A DNA stretch of 64,000 bases from CAIOZA01 sp964464375 (GTDB lineage Bacteria; Bacteroidota; Ignavibacteria; Kapaibacteriales; UBA2268): positions 53,366 through 117,365 of the forward strand of contig CAYXFU010000007.1 of assembly GCA_964464375.1 (NCBI GenBank), read 5' to 3'. The notes under the pieces are model-generated. The model was not told the DNA's origin. It did not search any database and was given only the letters and a program-made list of their open reading frames with translations. This document shows, in pieces, positions 61,856 to 64,000 of the stretch. A program made the position numbers and the translations under genes. Within the stretch, counting starts at the first letter, position 1; each line of letters starts with the position of its first letter.

Positions 61856-64000
61856 ATGAAATCAATTTCTACATTTTTTGTTACGATTCTTTTGTGCTCC
61901 TTTTCATCGTTTTCTCAATCATGGGAAAAAATACGTACTATCACTAAAAATCTTGATAATGTAGTAAAAAATTATTCTGATGAGTTATTATTTACTGCAT
62001 CTTATAATGATTATACCGATATCGATACATTTCGTATCTTCAAAATGAAAATTAATTCTGATAATCCGGTTGAAATTTATTCTTCAACTGATACAATCAG
62101 ATATATATATATCACAAAGAATAACACGATTTTAGCATTTAAAGGCGGTGAATCAAGTTGGGGATATAATACTTTAAGGCATGAAAAATATTTTTCTACA
62201 CGGTCGATAATTAGATCTATTGATGAGGGCAAATCATGGCTTGAAATCCCGGTAAAATTATCCGGCGATACCAAAATACTTGAGAAAGACACGGGTAAGA
62301 TATATCTATATGCTTCCCATTATTCTGATCAACATAGTGACAGTAATATTTATTATTCGGAAAATGATGGAAAATCATGGATAACATTGAATTGGAATTT
62401 TGGATTGATAAGAGGAATGTCAGTTATTAATGATGGAAATATATTGGTTTCAAATGATTCATTAATCTATATTTCAAAAGATAATGGAAAATCCTGGAGT
62501 ATTCATTCAAAAATTATTCTTCCTATTGATTTATCAACGCTTTATGAAAACAGTAAAGGTCAATTGATAGTGAAATATCCGCGATCTTGGAATAGAGATT
62601 TCTCAGATATGTATTCTTCAACTGACAGAGGAATTACTTGGAAACAGATTTTCCTGACTGATACGAGCAAACAGGGCATTGCATATAGAGGTCAAATTAA
62701 GGATACAACTATTTATGCAATTGATAGAAACTTCCAATTCTTTAGATCAGATGATTTAGGTAACAGTTGGACTTATCTTAATGATTTTACAAATGAATTG
62801 AAAGATAGTTCAATGTTAAGATATTATTCAATAATGAATATAAACGATAAAATTTACATATTCAAACCATCAAATATTATTTTTCAATATGATGAAATTG
62901 AAAATAAATTGAAATTAATTAATAAATCTAAGGCGCATGTCCAATATTTTAGTTATCGGGATGAAGATGTTCAACTTTTAATGTCTGATTATGAAACAGG
63001 AGAAATAAACAGGATTGAGAATATAAATTTGATTGAAAAGAAAACAACAAATTCAATCTATGTTTATGGTGACATTCAGTATATTCTAAAAAGAATATTA
63101 AGTCCAAAGAATAAATTAATTTTACATGTTTATGATTATAACGATAATCGACATCAAGCAGTCTATTCGGATAATAATGCTTTTACATTCCATGAATATA
63201 AGGATTCAATAATGTTTGGTGCTTTCTTCTTAGGAAACAAGGGTGAACTCTACTCTGCATACAGGCAAAAATTATATGTATCCTATGATGAAGGGATGAC
63301 TTTCTCAATATTTTTAGATACGATACCTATCCAACCTTCCCTTGGTGGTATGAGTCCAGTCGGCAATATGTATTTTTTCGGATCTAATGGAGATTATGCC
63401 TGGACTTCTGATCAAGGAAAAACATGGACTTCCAAATATGAATATTGGTTTAGTTCTCCTCGTGAAATTAAGTTTAGACAGAATGGAGATATCGTTTATG
63501 GAAATTATCTCGTATTCTGGTTATCTACTGATTTTGGTGTAAATTGGACTCAGATCGGAGAGAATTGCAGTGATTTTGGGATGTGCGATATGTCACAACA
63601 TCCAGATGGAGACTTATTTTTTGTACATGATCGTAATTTATTAAGAAAATCTAAAGATAATGGAAAAACTTGGGAACAGCTTATATATGTCTCTGATTTT
63701 GGATTAAATGGTAGTATTCATATTACTAACACCGGGTTAATATTTGCACCACCATATTTTTCATCTGATAATGGATTAAAATGGATTGACAGCAAAGTTA
63801 GCGGTAAGGTTGAATCAAATAATAACGGATTAATCCTGCTAGTGCAGTATTCATCTTATTATGGTGGTGATCCTGTTTTTTATAAATTTAATTCGCCGAA
63901 TGGAATTGAGGATGAATATCCAAAAAATTCAGAAAATCTTATTTCCCCCAATCCCGCCTCCGATTTCATAGAAATATCCGTAGGGGCGAACGGCCGTTCG
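61856..64000 (+). CDS. BNR/Asp-box propeller protein with T9SS domain (partial, C-terminus off window)
   Basis: 715 codons, open to the window edge. Signal peptide about 1-21 (ends FSQS). About ten Asp-box repeats of the form S-x-D/N-x-G-x-x-W spread along the protein, for example SIDEGKSW, SENDGKSW, SKDNGKSW, STDRGITW, SDDLGNSW, STDFGVNW and SKDNGKTW, indicating sialidase/Vps10-type beta-propellers. At the end ISPNPASDFIEIS begins a T9SS sorting domain. The ATG at 61856 opens a clean signal peptide. No catalytic sialidase residues can be claimed. Confidence 0.88.
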   Translation, partial: MKSISTFFVTILLCSFSSFSQSWEKIRTITKNLDNVVKNYSDELLFTASYNDYTDIDTFRIFKMKINSDNPVEIYSSTDTIRYIYITKNNTILAFKGGESSWGYNTLRHEKYFSTRSIIRSIDEGKSWLEIPVKLSGDTKILEKDTGKIYLYASHYSDQHSDSNIYYSENDGKSWITLNWNFGLIRGMSVINDGNILVSNDSLIYISKDNGKSWSIHSKIILPIDLSTLYENSKGQLIVKYPRSWNRDFSDMYSSTDRGITWKQIFLTDTSKQGIAYRGQIKDTTIYAIDRNFQFFRSDDLGNSWTYLNDFTNELKDSSMLRYYSIMNINDKIYIFKPSNIIFQYDEIENKLKLINKSKAHVQYFSYRDEDVQLLMSDYETGEINRIENINLIEKKTTNSIYVYGDIQYILKRILSPKNKLILHVYDYNDNRHQAVYSDNNAFTFHEYKDSIMFGAFFLGNKGELYSAYRQKLYVSYDEGMTFSIFLDTIPIQPSLGGMSPVGNMYFFGSNGDYAWTSDQGKTWTSKYEYWFSSPREIKFRQNGDIVYGNYLVFWLSTDFGVNWTQIGENCSDFGMCDMSQHPDGDLFFVHDRNLLRKSKDNGKTWEQLIYVSDFGLNGSIHITNTGLIFAPPYFSSDNGLKWIDSKVSGKVESNNNGLILLVQYSSYYGGDPVFYKFNSPNGIEDEYPKNSENLISPNPASDFIEISVGANGRS
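63987..64000. repeat. GC-rich palindrome within a coding frame
   Basis: CGAACGGCCGTTCG, a perfect 14-nt palindrome preceded by GTAGGGG, in an otherwise AT-rich gene. It translates as NGRS following SVGA inside the T9SS domain. The right half of the possible element is beyond the window. Confidence 0.6.

Overview
The window is AT-rich bacterial chromosome from the Bacteroidota/Chlorobiota (FCB) group. Evidence: five secreted proteins end in type IX secretion (T9SS) sorting domains, batD-batE are adjacent, CHASE2/FecR-type and PD40-OmpA proteins occur, and SBBP-repeat and bacterial-lectin proteins are present. Many genes have clear Shine-Dalgarno sites (GGAG/AGGA), which fits Ignavibacteria- or Kapabacteria-like lineages better than classical Bacteroidia. 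The exact taxon is an inference. The T9SS machinery itself is not in the window.

Region by region: (1) 1-5751, minus strand: an electron-transfer locus with a hexaheme collagen-tailed lipoprotein, a monoheme cytochrome fused to an outer-membrane barrel, a Tat-exported Rieske lipoprotein, two small monoheme cytochromes, a 13-heme membrane-anchored cytochrome and the start of a b-type membrane cytochrome. (2) 6060-13762: batD-batE, a CHAD protein, an Ig-like lipoprotein, YihY, a DEDD exonuclease and a BamD-like lipoprotein. (3) 14038-17704: dnaX, bcp and tatD, with tatD fused in frame to an outer-membrane protein. (4) 17812-28910: a secreted subtilase, xthA with two CHASE2 proteins and a FecR-like protein, a beta-CASP hydrolase with pdxH, and a secreted CAP protein. 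(5) 28980-34088: gcvH, a flavodoxin-like protein, a YmdB-type phosphodiesterase, a PduO-type adenosyltransferase, an MFS transporter, a dCMP deaminase and a YhcH protein. (6) 34085-36125: small membrane paralogs, a VapBC-like module and an orphan antitoxin. (7) 36229-45798: PD40-OmpA, recA-recX and two giant T9SS lectin proteins. (8) 45938-51636: a compact operon of ACP, reductase, AMP ligase, AAC(3)-fold acyltransferase, deacetylase-like protein and purD. (9) tRNA-Glu, a DUF6588-like barrel and two exported proteins. (10) 54968-61185: ackA-pta and an aromatic amino acid ammonia-lyase with ptb-buk. (11) 61264-64000: a dinD remnant and a BNR-repeat T9SS protein cut by the window end.

The most notable observations are the electron-transfer locus with its Cyc2-like heme-barrel fusion, an ammonia-lyase with Ala-Cys-Gly instead of Ala-Ser-Gly at the MIO site, the tatD/barrel fusion with a possible internal start and signal peptide, a terminator-like hairpin inside the recX coding start, the ACP-ligase operon, and several families of palindromic repeats, including a nested element between pta and the lyase gene and a GC-rich palindrome that is part of a reading frame.
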